A stretch of DNA of 64,000 bases, taken from Diacronema lutheri. Lineage: Eukaryota; Haptophyta; Pavlovophyceae; Pavlovales; Pavlovaceae. The position numbers and the translations under genes are program-made. The notes below the pieces were generated by a model. The model was not told where the DNA came from. It searched no databases and saw nothing but the letters and a program-made list of their open reading frames with translations. Of the stretch, positions 52,514 to 60,580 are shown one piece after another. Positions within the stretch are counted from its first letter, which is position 1. Every line of letters starts with the position of its first letter. The stretch spans positions 558,001 through 622,000 of the forward strand of contig JAGTXO010000010.1 in assembly GCA_019448385.1 (NCBI GenBank), read 5' to 3'.

Positions 52514-53965
52514 TGGCCGCCATCGTCTTCGTCCGAGCCCGAGCCGTCGCCGTCGCCATCGTGCGCAGCTCGTTCCTTCATGATCGTCTCGTATGCCTGT
52601 TGCAGCTCCTGGAAGGCGCGCTTGTCGCCGCCATGCCTGAGCGCGCGCGCGCGCGTACGGTGGGTGCGCCGATGGGCCCGCGCGACGGCGAAGCGCGCGC
52701 GCGCGCCGGTCGGTGGCGTGCGCACGGCGCGCGCGTGGCCCCGCGCGCTCGCACACGCACCGATCAGGATGGAGTCGCTTCGCCTGGTTGCGGTACTGGC
52801 GCGTGAGCTCGGCGGTCGTCGCGGACGGGTCCGCGCCGAGCGTGGCAAACGCGCCCGAGTGCTGCAGCCTGTCCACCTCGTCAGTGAGCTCGTCGCGGAC
52901 AGCGCACAAGTGAGACAAGTACCGCTCGACACGCGCGTTATACTCCTTGACGCTCATGCCGGCCGGCAGGGGCGGGACAAGCGCGCGGGGCACGGGCGGC
53001 GGCGGCGGCGCGCCTGCGCCAGCCGTGCCCGCCGCGGCCGCGGGCGCGCCCGCTGCCGCGCCGGCCGGGCGCGCGAGGAGTTTCGCGTCCGTGAGCTTGA
53101 GGTCGTACTCGAGGCACGTGCGCACGGCCGCCTCGGCGAGCGCGTCGTTGGCGGCCTCGGAGCAGCCGGCGTCGTCGCCGTCCGTGCCGGCGGCCGCGGC
53201 GAGCACGTCGCGCGCCGAGCCCGCGCGCGGCACGGCGTACAGCGCGGGGTGCGAGCTCTCCCAGCAATGGCGGACGAGTTCAAATTGGACGTGCGTCGCC
53301 ACGTGCTCGTGCAGCCGGCCGCCCGGCCGCTTGGGGTGCGAGGCGAGGCACGCGCGCTTGAACTCGAGGTTCGCCTCCTCCGCCGCCAGCGCCGAGAGCG
53401 CCTTGCGCAGCGAGGCGAGCGAGACCGCGCCCGCCGCGGCGGCGCGCTGCTCGTCTGCGTCCGCGCCCGTTACCCACGCGAGCGCCGTGCGCATGGCGAC
53501 CTCGGGCGGGTGCGAGAAGATGGTGGCCCAGAGGCCGGCGGCGACGGGCGGCGATTTGGCCGAGACGGTCAGCGGCGAGAGCGGCACGCCGCCCACCGCC
53601 GCACCCACCGGCCCGCCGAGGACGTCCTCGATCTGCCCGTACAGCCGCACCGCGTCGACGAGCTCGCGCCGCTCGCGGTACTCGGCACCGACGCACGCCT
53701 CGACGGCGTCGAGCACCTCGCGCAATGCGAGCTCACCCGACAGCTCGCCGTGGTACCAGCGCACGATCGGCAGCCGCGATACGCCCGTGCGCGAGAGGCC
53801 GGTTGCGCGCTGCGTGCTCGGCGGGTCGGCGCGCACCGAGCCCTCAAAGTCGTACGTCTTGCGCCCGCCAGTCTGGAGCGCGCCGAGCGGGTTGGCGTTG
53901 CGACGCGCGCCCTCAAAGACAACCACCGACGAGCCGTTCCGGTTGAACGGCGGGGGCGCTGCCAT
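50494..53965 (-). CDS. Large J-domain co-chaperone with disordered middle, unknown client
   Basis: Two exons (52761-53965, 50494-52636 on the minus strand) give 1,115 residues. Exon 1 starts MAAPPPFNRNGSSVVVFEG and holds an unrecognised folded region (about residues 40-250). The J domain spans the splice joint: FATLGADPSATTAELTRQYR and KRLHPDR at the end of exon 1, then HGGDKRAFQELQQAYETI at the start of exon 2. The HPD motif is complete (about residue 398). Then follow Asp/Gly- and Ala-rich disordered stretches, a Lys-rich patch (RKPPKPKRKKSR), and a folded C-terminal region (about residues 945-1115, beginning near ADERRLLENRQLLLKL). Family knowledge: J domains stimulate Hsp70 ATPase. The protein does not match a standard DNAJ class. 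Confidence 0.75.
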
Positions 53966-54073
53966 GCCTGCCGCGTGCGCGCGCGAGGGCCGCCTCTCCC
54001 GCAGGGGAGTTTCAACGGCCTGGCGAGTCAACCCGCCCGCACTCCTTTTCAAAAAAACAACGTGCTCGCGGCG
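53966..54073. promoter_or_regulatory. 108-bp bidirectional promoter region
   Basis: The region between ATG 53965 (minus) and ATG 54074 (plus). It carries ACTCCTTTTCAAAAAAACAA about 20-30 bp before the plus-strand ATG, an A/T-rich patch that stands out. TTTTCAAA-like patches also occur near 34136, 34646 and 58232. Confidence 0.4.
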
Positions 54074-54698
54074 ATGGGGAAGGCGTCCGACAAAGCCGTG
54101 CGCCGCGCGCAGCTGCTGCAGAGTACGCGCATTGGCGCGGCGCGGCGCTTGCGGCGCGCGGCGCTGCGCCTGATGAGCTGTGCGCCGCGCGCGCGGCGCA
54201 TGGCCCGCGCCGCCACGCACAGAGGCGGAGGCCGCGGCGCGCGGTACCGCGACGGCGAAGGGCGCGGGTGTGAAGAAGGCGTCCAAGACGCGGCGCGTGA
54301 AGGAGGTGTCGGGCGCGCTGTCGAGCGTGGCGCGGCTGGCTGACTCGCTTGATGAGGCGCTCGCGCACGCGGGCGCCGCAGCGGGCGCCGACGCCAAGGC
54401 GCCGCGCAAGGGCGCGCTCGGCGCCAAGGCGCGCGCGCGGCTCGTCGTCGCCGAGACGGAGCGCTTCTCCGCCATCCTGGCGCACGCGGCCTTCCAGCAG
54501 AGCCCGTTCGAGGCGATCGAGCGGCACATTGCCAACAGCGTGGCCGCGCAGGCGGTTGAGCGCGCGGCCGCGCAGCCGGTCGCGCCGGTCGCACGCGCGG
54601 CCGGAGCGGCAAGGCGTCGGCCACATAGCAAGCGCGCGGGCAACGCACCCGGCCCGCGCGCGAAGAGCGCGAGCAAGCCCATGCACGGCCAGCGATAA
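54074..54698 (+). CDS. SLX9: SLX9/FAM207-family ribosome biogenesis protein
   Basis: Two exons (54074-54122, 54223-54698) give 174 residues: MGKASDKAVRRAQLLQ, then KAEAAARGTA after the joint. The C-terminal helix RLVVAETERFSAILAHAAFQ with QSPFEAIERHI corresponds to the conserved family end (EERTRFQELLASPAYRASPL in the human protein), and the basic KKASKTRRVKEV region to its nucleolar part. Family knowledge: pre-ribosomal (40S) assembly factor in the nucleolus. The match is short but specific. It ends 31 bp from the stop of the convergent PPPDE gene. Confidence 0.7.
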
Positions 54699-54729
54699 TC
54701 CAGGGGGAAAGGACGCGGGCAATACGGCG

Positions 54730-55788
54730 CTACACACGCTCGGCATCGGCGCCTCCAGCTACGCCGAACGAGCCGCTCGCGGCGGGCGCGGGCGCAGCCG
54801 CCTCGCCCTCCTCGCCCGCTGCATTGAGCGCTGGCCTCGCATTACTACGGCCGTCGCCGCCACGGCGCGCGCCGCGCGCGGCGGCGAGGAACCAGCGCCT
54901 CGTTGCCGGTGCGAGCTTCTTGATGGGCTCGGCCACGGTGTTGGTGTGCGGGCGGAGGGCGGCGACGCGCGGGCTCTTGAGCTGCCCCGCGCGCCGCGAG
55001 AGGCGCAGCTGCACGCGCAGCGGCGCGTTGAACGCGCGTCCGATCCGCGCGACGGACAACGTCGCGCGAGCGAGCGTGCGCGAGACGATGGCGCCCTTGG
55101 CAGCTGCAGCGTTGATCCAGCGCGGCGGTGGCTTGTGCACGAGGCGTTCGCAGAGCTCGGCGGTGAAGTGGTTGCAGTTGCGGTGCAACACCGAGTACTC
55201 CTTGCCCACGAACTCACGCATGCACTCGGCGAGGAGCTGCTGCAGCGCGCGCGCGCTGAGCGTCACAACTCCCATGTCAATAAGCGCGCAGTGCACGGCG
55301 CGGCCGCGCGCAAAGTCGCGCGGGAGCTGGCGCGGGATTTGCTTCCACACGCCCGAGAAGTCGTGCTCGTGGTACCCGAACCCGTACTCTACGCCGCCCA
55401 CCTCCACGCCCGTGTGGTACACGCCGCCGACGCCGACGGACTGGATCAGCCGATTCGTTCGGCTGCTTACGAGCCGGTACACGTGCACGCGCACGCGCCA
55501 GGGGCGCGGCACGTCGACGGCGCCAGCGGCGAGGCGGCGCGGCTCGCGCGGCTTGCGCTGCGCCGGCCGCGCAAGGTTGACCACCGTCGCCGCGAGCCGC
55601 TCCGCCGAGAGCTTCACGCGCGCAAAGAGCGCGTTGCGCGTGCGCTCGCGCTCGCGCCGGTCGGTGCCGATGCCGAAGAAGCGCTTGAGCGCCTCGACTG
55701 CGGCGGCCAGGCGCTGCATGGGCGAAACGGTCGCCCAGCCGAACGGCCGCGCGGGCGGCGAGAGGGCCGCCGGCGGCGCGCCGGCCAT
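54730..55788 (-). CDS. PPPDE/DeSI-type deSUMOylating isopeptidase
   Basis: 352 residues, no intron; ATG at 55788. The PPPDE domain covers about residues 98-235: VRVHVYRLV, GVGGVYHTGVEVGGVEYGFG with the catalytic His in YHTG, a Lys/Glu-rich loop, and VLHRNCNHFTAELCERLV with the catalytic Cys in RNCNHF. Both catalytic residues are present. A basic N-terminal extension (about 95 residues) and an Ala/Arg-rich C-terminal tail flank it. Family knowledge: a papain-like cysteine protease that removes SUMO or ubiquitin, or acts as an S-depalmitoylase. Confidence 0.88.
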   Translation of the reverse strand: MAGAPPAALSPPARPFGWATVSPMQRLAAAVEALKRFFGIGTDRRERERTRNALFARVKLSAERLAATVVNLARPAQRKPREPRRLAAGAVDVPRPWRVRVHVYRLVSSRTNRLIQSVGVGGVYHTGVEVGGVEYGFGYHEHDFSGVWKQIPRQLPRDFARGRAVHCALIDMGVVTLSARALQQLLAECMREFVGKEYSVLHRNCNHFTAELCERLVHKPPPRWINAAAAKGAIVSRTLARATLSVARIGRAFNAPLRVQLRLSRRAGQLKSPRVAALRPHTNTVAEPIKKLAPATRRWFLAAARGARRGGDGRSNARPALNAAGEEGEAAAPAPAASGSFGVAGGADAERV

Positions 55789-56957
55789 CACTCGCCGGCG
55801 GCACGTCCTTGGCTGGGTCCGCTCTTGCGAACCGGGCAGTTGGGCCGTTCACTATGGGCCCATACTGTCACCATACCAAAGAGCTCAGACCGGACGAACG
55901 AAGTACGGCGAGCCCGCGACGGGCTGGGTGGGACGGGGTCTCCTCGTCGCGCGCACGTCAGGTGACTCAGGTCTGTGCCCGCGTAGAGCGAGCGCCGCAG
56001 ACTGGATCTTGAGGAGGGACTGAAGACTGGCGAACGCCGGGGCGAAGGGCAAGACAGGGGCTAGGGTGCAGGAGGGGTTGAGGGTGACCATGTCGTTCTG
56101 CGAGGGCAACGTGAGAAGGCTAGGAAAGTCGGCATGCGGCGTAGAAGCGGCGAACGAGCGCGCCGCCTGCGCGCCTCAGCGCGGCAAAGCTCGGCGCGGG
56201 CTTGTGGCGTAGGATGCGGGGATCAGGAACGAGTGACGTCGGCCAATCGTCCCGCTGGTCGTGCTAGCGGTGGCGGTAGATGGCGGGACGAAGGCGAAAA
56301 GCCTGTGCGACGCCCATTCCCACGACGACGCTGCCGATGATCATCGGCCCGAGGGGAGAGATGGTGCGAGCGGCGCGCGTGTACGCCCATGCCCCCATAT
56401 CTCACCGGTTTCGCGTCCGCCGCCGAAAACGCATTCTCAACTTTCCTCGTCGCCCGCACGTCGTGGGGAAAAGTGAGCGAAGCGAAGGTCCGGGGTAACG
56501 GCCTTTGAAACGCGTCCGTGATGCCGGAACGGTAAGTTCCGACATCGCAATTTCGGATCTCACCGTTCCGGCATCACTGACGCGAGGACAGGTCGCGTGC
56601 GTCGGTCGCTGCGCGTCGCCGTCAAGGCGTCAACCCTCAGGGCGTTTTGTACAGACGGGCGCGAAGGCGGAGCGTCTGATGCCACGCACCGAGCCCACGG
56701 CAACGGCAACTGTCTCCAGCGAGCACGCAGCCGTGCGCGGCTCCCACCCGGGCCACCCCCCTCCCCGCGATCGTCCACGGAGCAGAGCCGCTTGAGGGCC
56801 CGCGCCAGCTCCTTCGCCCCCCCCCCCCCCCCCATTCACGCCCCCCCCCCCCCCCCCCCCCCCCCCGCACCACCGCCGCCACCGCACGCGACCCCAACGA
56901 AAAGCAGCGCGCGCAGCAGCGGCCCGACCGCTCCACGCGCGCGCAGCAGCCGCCCGC
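55789..56957. other. 1.2 kb intergenic with hairpin and C run
   Basis: Lies between the start of the PPPDE gene and the stop of CFAP20, both on the minus strand. It has lower GC than its surroundings near 55850-56450. It contains a strong hairpin (56511-56584) and two C runs (56817-56833, 56841-56866). No protein gene or tRNA recognised. Confidence 0.5.
56511..56584. repeat. Perfect-armed hairpin, 23-bp inverted repeat
   Basis: CGCGTCCGTGATGCCGGAAC continuing to GGT (56511-56533) is mirrored by 56562-56584 with a single mismatch. A second 5-bp stem (TCCGA/TCGGA) lies inside the 28-nt loop. It could be a very short foldback transposon, an RNA hairpin or a transcription-end structure. No flanking duplication is evident. 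Confidence 0.9.
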
Positions 56958-57974
56958 TCATTGCTGCAGCTGCTGGCCGCCCGCCTGCTTCTGCGCTCGC
57001 GAGGAGCGATGGGCGGGCATCGGACGCGCAAAACGTGAGCGCAGAGCGCGCCACGACGAGAGCTCCCGCGTCGCGCACGCTGCCCCGCACGCACGACACG
57101 CGCGAGCCGGGCGGCGCGGCGCCGCGCGCACCTGGATGGGCAGGAAGAGTTTGAACTCGGGCGGGAGCTCCTCCTCTGAGTAGAGGCGGTCGGAGAAGTA
57201 GATGCGGCGGATGCGGCAGTTGGCGTGGATCTGCACGCGCAGCGTTTCGATGTAGTTTGTGCCGTACGCGCGGCGCGTGAAGTCCGACAGGTTGAACTGG
57301 ATCTGGTTCCAGCCCTCGTCGAGGCGCATCGGCATCGTGCAGATGAAGGGCTTGACGCGCGTGGTCGATTGGTAGTTCGAGGCGCGGAAGCGGCGGCGCA
57401 CGTTCTTGTCATCGAGCACGGTCACCTCGAAGGTAAAGTACTTCTTCAGCTGCGCGGTGAGGGGGGCGCGCGCGCGGGCGGCGCGCGCGCGCGCGTTCAG
57501 CAAGGTGCGAGCGCGCGCGGCGGGAGCCGCACGCGGCGGTAACGATGAGCGCGCGCGTTGGCGCATGCTGCGCGCGCGCCGCACGCGGGGCGGCGCGCGC
57601 GCGTCCGTCACGTTTTTGATGATCATGACGAGGAACGGCAGCTTGATCCCGAGCGTCTGTTTCGCGTCCTCAGGGCAGGTGATGTACGTGGTGGAGATGT
57701 TGGTGCCCATGATCTCGATCACCGACGAGCAGATGTCGTTATCCGTGATCCGCTTGATGTGCCCATTCCTCACGTCCTTCTCCCAGATCTGCAGCGGCTT
57801 GCTCCTGCGGCGCGCCACGGCGCGGCGCGGCGGCGCACGCGCTCGCGTGTGAGGGCCGGTACGGCGCGAGCAGCGCGGCGCGGCGGGCAAACGCGGAGGG
57901 TATGTGGCACTGCGCGCGCACCCGATGCTGTAGAGGATGCTCAAGAACCCCGATTGGAACGTGTTCTTGAACAT
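56958..57974 (-). CDS. CFAP20: CFAP20 / BUG22 ciliary protein
   Basis: Four exons (57922-57974, 57612-57804, 57132-57449, 56958-56990, minus strand) give 198 residues (human: 193). The sequence is almost unchanged from other eukaryotes: [92 protein letters not shown]. Only the last exon ([10 protein letters not shown]) is variable. Family knowledge: an inner-junction component of ciliary doublet microtubules, also reported at centrioles and in the nucleus. It implies that the organism builds cilia or flagella at some stage. The whole coding sequence fits in 1 kb with introns of 117-162 bp. Confidence 0.97.
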   Translation of the reverse strand: MFKNTFQSGFLSILYSIGCARSATYPPRLPAAPRCSRRTGPHTRARAPPRRAVARRRSKPLQIWEKDVRNGHIKRITDNDICSSVIEIMGTNISTTYITCPEDAKQTLGIKLPFLVMIIKNVTDARAPPRVRRARSMRQRARSSLPPRAAPAARARTLLNARARAARARAPLTAQLKKYFTFEVTVLDDKNVRRRFRASNYQSTTRVKPFICTMPMRLDEGWNQIQFNLSDFTRRAYGTNYIETLRVQIHANCRIRRIYFSDRLYSEEELPPEFKLFLPIQVRAAPRRPARACRACGAACATRELSSWRALRSRFARPMPAHRSSRAQKQAGGQQLQQ

Positions 57975-58623
57975 GGCTCCGCCCCTGCGCGCGCGCAGCT
58001 GGAGGAACACGTAAGCGCGCGCGCTGTGAGGCGTAGCCACGGGGCCCGGCGCACCGGCGCGGGCTGCGGCCGACCACGCTCGCGCGCAAGGGTTTGCGTC
58101 AACCGCCCGTCCACGCGCGTGCCTCGCGCGCCCCTCGCCCGCAAGCGGCACTCACGCTCGCCTGCGGTTGGACCCACCAGCTCCTCTTTGAGCGGCGTGA
58201 GGAGCCACCGGCCCGTAACTGAACGCGCACCGCTTTTCAAAATTTGAGTGGAGGAGGCTGGAGTCGTTCACGTAGCCGCGCGCGTCTTGGCCGCCTGGCC
58301 GCAGCGAGCCGCTGCAAAAGCTGAGCCGCACCACGTGCAAGGCCAGGCGCCGCCCGCCGCCCACGCGGCTTGCCGCGCTGCCGGACCTGCCCGGCTGCCC
58401 CTCGAAGCACCGCAAAACCCCCCAAAATGTGGCTCTCGGCCGCCGCCGCGGCGTGTCGAGCCGGCGCGCCGCAGAGCTCAGGTTGCGACGATGGCATCGA
58501 GCTCAGCGGACACGGTTCGAGTGGGACGTGCGAGGGCGACGAGGAACGGTGCGATGAGGACGTGCGAGCCAGAGCCTTGCGAGGGCGCGTAGTGGCGTAG
58601 GTGCAAGGCGCGGCCATCGTGTG
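57975..58623. promoter_or_regulatory. Shared upstream region of CFAP20 and the J/TPR gene
   Basis: 649 bp between divergent ATGs, the longest such gap between host genes here. An A/T-rich CTTTTCAAAATTTGAGTGG lies at about 58232-58250. No convincing exon is seen, though an untranslated first exon of either gene would fit. Confidence 0.4.
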
Positions 58624-59727
58624 ATGGAGGCGGCCGAGTGGGATGCGTTCGTCGTGCCTGCGCTCCCGTTCGAGTCGTCCGATGCGGCGGCGGCGTACCT
58701 CGGCGTTGCGCCGGCGGAGCGTGCGGACCGTGACAAGGTCAAGTCCGCCTTCCGCCGCATGTGCCTTCGCCTCCACCCGGACAAGAACGCCGCGCACGCG
58801 GCGAAGGCGACCGAGGCGTTCCGTGCGGTCACGGCGGCGCTGCACACGCTCACGACGGCCAACTTTGACTACGAGCGCTGGGCGCGCAACTTCACGATCC
58901 CTCCGATGCAGTCGCTTGAGGACGTCCTCCTCCTCGCGCTGCGCGGCGCCGACCCCGACGAGATCGAGGCGATGCTGCGCAAGCGCGGCGACTATCGGCC
59001 GCACCGCGAGTTTGGCATCAACCTCGCGATTCCGTGGAGCGCGGGCGGGCGCGAGGAGCCGTCGTGTGAGTTGCCCGAGCAATCCGAGTTCAACACGACC
59101 AAGCAGCTCGGCCACGCTGGCGCCGGCGGCTCGACGGCGCTCGTGCACGCGGGCGAGGCGCGCGAGAGCATGCTCGCGCGGCTCGGCGAGGACCGTGCAC
59201 TCGGCGCGTCGGCCGAGCGGCCGTGGGAGCGCGTGGGCGGCGTGGGCTTTGGCGACGCGGGCGAAGGCGCGCCGCCATTGCGCTCGCTCGAGCTGCGCAC
59301 CGACCTCGACGCCAACTCGCCCGCCGCGCCGAGCGAGGCCGACCGTTTCAACGACCTGTCCATCGCGAGCTACAGCGCGGCCGATTTTCGCACCGCGCAC
59401 GCGTACGGGCGCGAGGCCGTGCGGCTCGCGCCGCGCTCAGCGATCTACGCGGCCAACTGCTCTGCGGCAGCGCTCAAGGCGGGCAAGCCCGCCGAGGCCG
59501 CAAAGCTCGCCCTGCGCGCGACGGAGCTCGACCCAGCGTACGCCAAGGGCCACCTGCGCGCCGGCCAGGCGCACCTTGAGATTGGCTCGCGCGAGGCGGT
59601 GCGGCTGGCGATCGCCGAGTTTGCCGCGGCGCTCGAACTCGAGCCGGGCAGCGCCGCGGCAAAGCGCGGGAAGAAGGATGCGCTGCTCACGTGGGAGGCG
59701 GATTACGAAGACGAGCCTGAGGACTGA
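58624..59727 (+). CDS. J-domain protein with C-terminal TPR repeats
   Basis: 367 residues, no intron; ATG at 58624. The J domain is at about residues 22-85: AAYLGVAPAERADRDKVKSA, then FRRMCLRLHPDKNAAHAAKA with an intact HPDK. An unassigned middle (about 90-235) follows. Three TPR-like units come next (about 238-350: RFNDLSIASYSAADFRTAHA, AIYAANCSAAALKAGKPAEA, ATELDPAYAKGHLRAGQAHL). The J-then-TPR order is the reverse of DNAJC3/DNAJC7. Predicted co-chaperone that stimulates Hsp70 through the J domain and may bind Hsp70/Hsp90 tails through TPRs; no signal peptide, so cytosolic. Confidence 0.85.
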   Translation: MEAAEWDAFVVPALPFESSDAAAAYLGVAPAERADRDKVKSAFRRMCLRLHPDKNAAHAAKATEAFRAVTAALHTLTTANFDYERWARNFTIPPMQSLEDVLLLALRGADPDEIEAMLRKRGDYRPHREFGINLAIPWSAGGREEPSCELPEQSEFNTTKQLGHAGAGGSTALVHAGEARESMLARLGEDRALGASAERPWERVGGVGFGDAGEGAPPLRSLELRTDLDANSPAAPSEADRFNDLSIASYSAADFRTAHAYGREAVRLAPRSAIYAANCSAAALKAGKPAEAAKLALRATELDPAYAKGHLRAGQAHLEIGSREAVRLAIAEFAAALELEPGSAAAKRGKKDALLTWEADYEDEPED

Positions 59728-59899
59728 ACACGGCCCTCCGGGGGACTGAACACGGTCGATCATGTCGTTGAGCATCGTGTACATCGGACGCGATGATGCC
59801 CGTCCGTGTCCCTCCTCCCAAGTGTGTGAAATCCTAAGTCATCACGCGTCACCCTTTTGAGGCCGTGACAGCTTCACCGCTTGCTCCCCGCAGTGCCCG

Positions 59900-60109
59900 A
59901 TGAGCATGTTGCGCGCGAACCTGCAGTCCTTCCTGATGGGCGCGAGCGTCTCGCTCGGGGCAGGCTACTACTTTTTGCACCAAGACATCTGGCGCTCCGC
60001 CGACTTGCTCGGCGAATCGCTCGGGTCGATGGTCTCCGCGTCGGCGAGCAAAACGACTGCGCTCGAGCAGCGCGTGGCAAAGCTCGAGGGGGAGGTCGCC
60101 GCGCTGAAG
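59900..60109 (+). CDS. Small membrane/coiled-coil protein, first exon only
   Basis: MSMLRANLQSFLMGASVSLG opens a 70-residue exon: a short membrane-type segment (FLMGASVSLGAGYYFL), a DIWRSADLLGESLGSM stretch, and a coiled coil (ALEQRVAKLEGEVAAL). It ends at a GT donor after AAG at 60109. Reading through gives a low-complexity tail, so a second exon is likely, but I could not find it. The layout resembles small organelle-membrane proteins of algae and plants; function unknown. Confidence 0.5.
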
Positions 60110-60580
60110 GTGTGCACGCGCGCCGGCGCGTGGGCGGTGCCCCGCTTCGATGCACTCAATACCATCCACGCGCGCGCTCCCTTCCTCGTCGCAGGCCAAG
60201 CGCTGAGGGCGCTTCGACGGCTAGAAACGATGGCGATCGACGAGCATCGGCACAGACGCGCGCGTGGGCGCTCACGCGACGCACGTCGGATGGGGGGGCA
60301 ACCAACGCGCCGCGCTGGCGCGGCCCCCGTGTGCCATGCGCGCAGCGCCGTATTCGTGGCCGGTTTCAAAACGCATCGACGACCATTGAGCAGCCAATGG
60401 CCATGCCATCTGCAGAGCTGCGAGCAGGCGCGACGACGTGCACCTCTCGCCCCCTGCCCTCTCCACCTTCGCACGCCACGGTCGATGGTCGTCTGGAAGA
60501 CGTCGCCATTCGCCACCCGGCCCACCCCCCGTCACGTCTAGGCCGGGGGGTCGTGAAAGTCACTCCCATCCCCCCCTCAT
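60110..60580. other. Gap after the small gene
   Basis: 471 bp before the stop of the TIR-like gene. It may hold the missing last exon of the small protein; nothing else is recognised. Confidence 0.35.

Noticed and set aside
54824-56023. 399-residue plus-strand frame over the PPPDE gene
   Set aside because: It is antisense to a clear catalytic domain and has no recognisable sequence.
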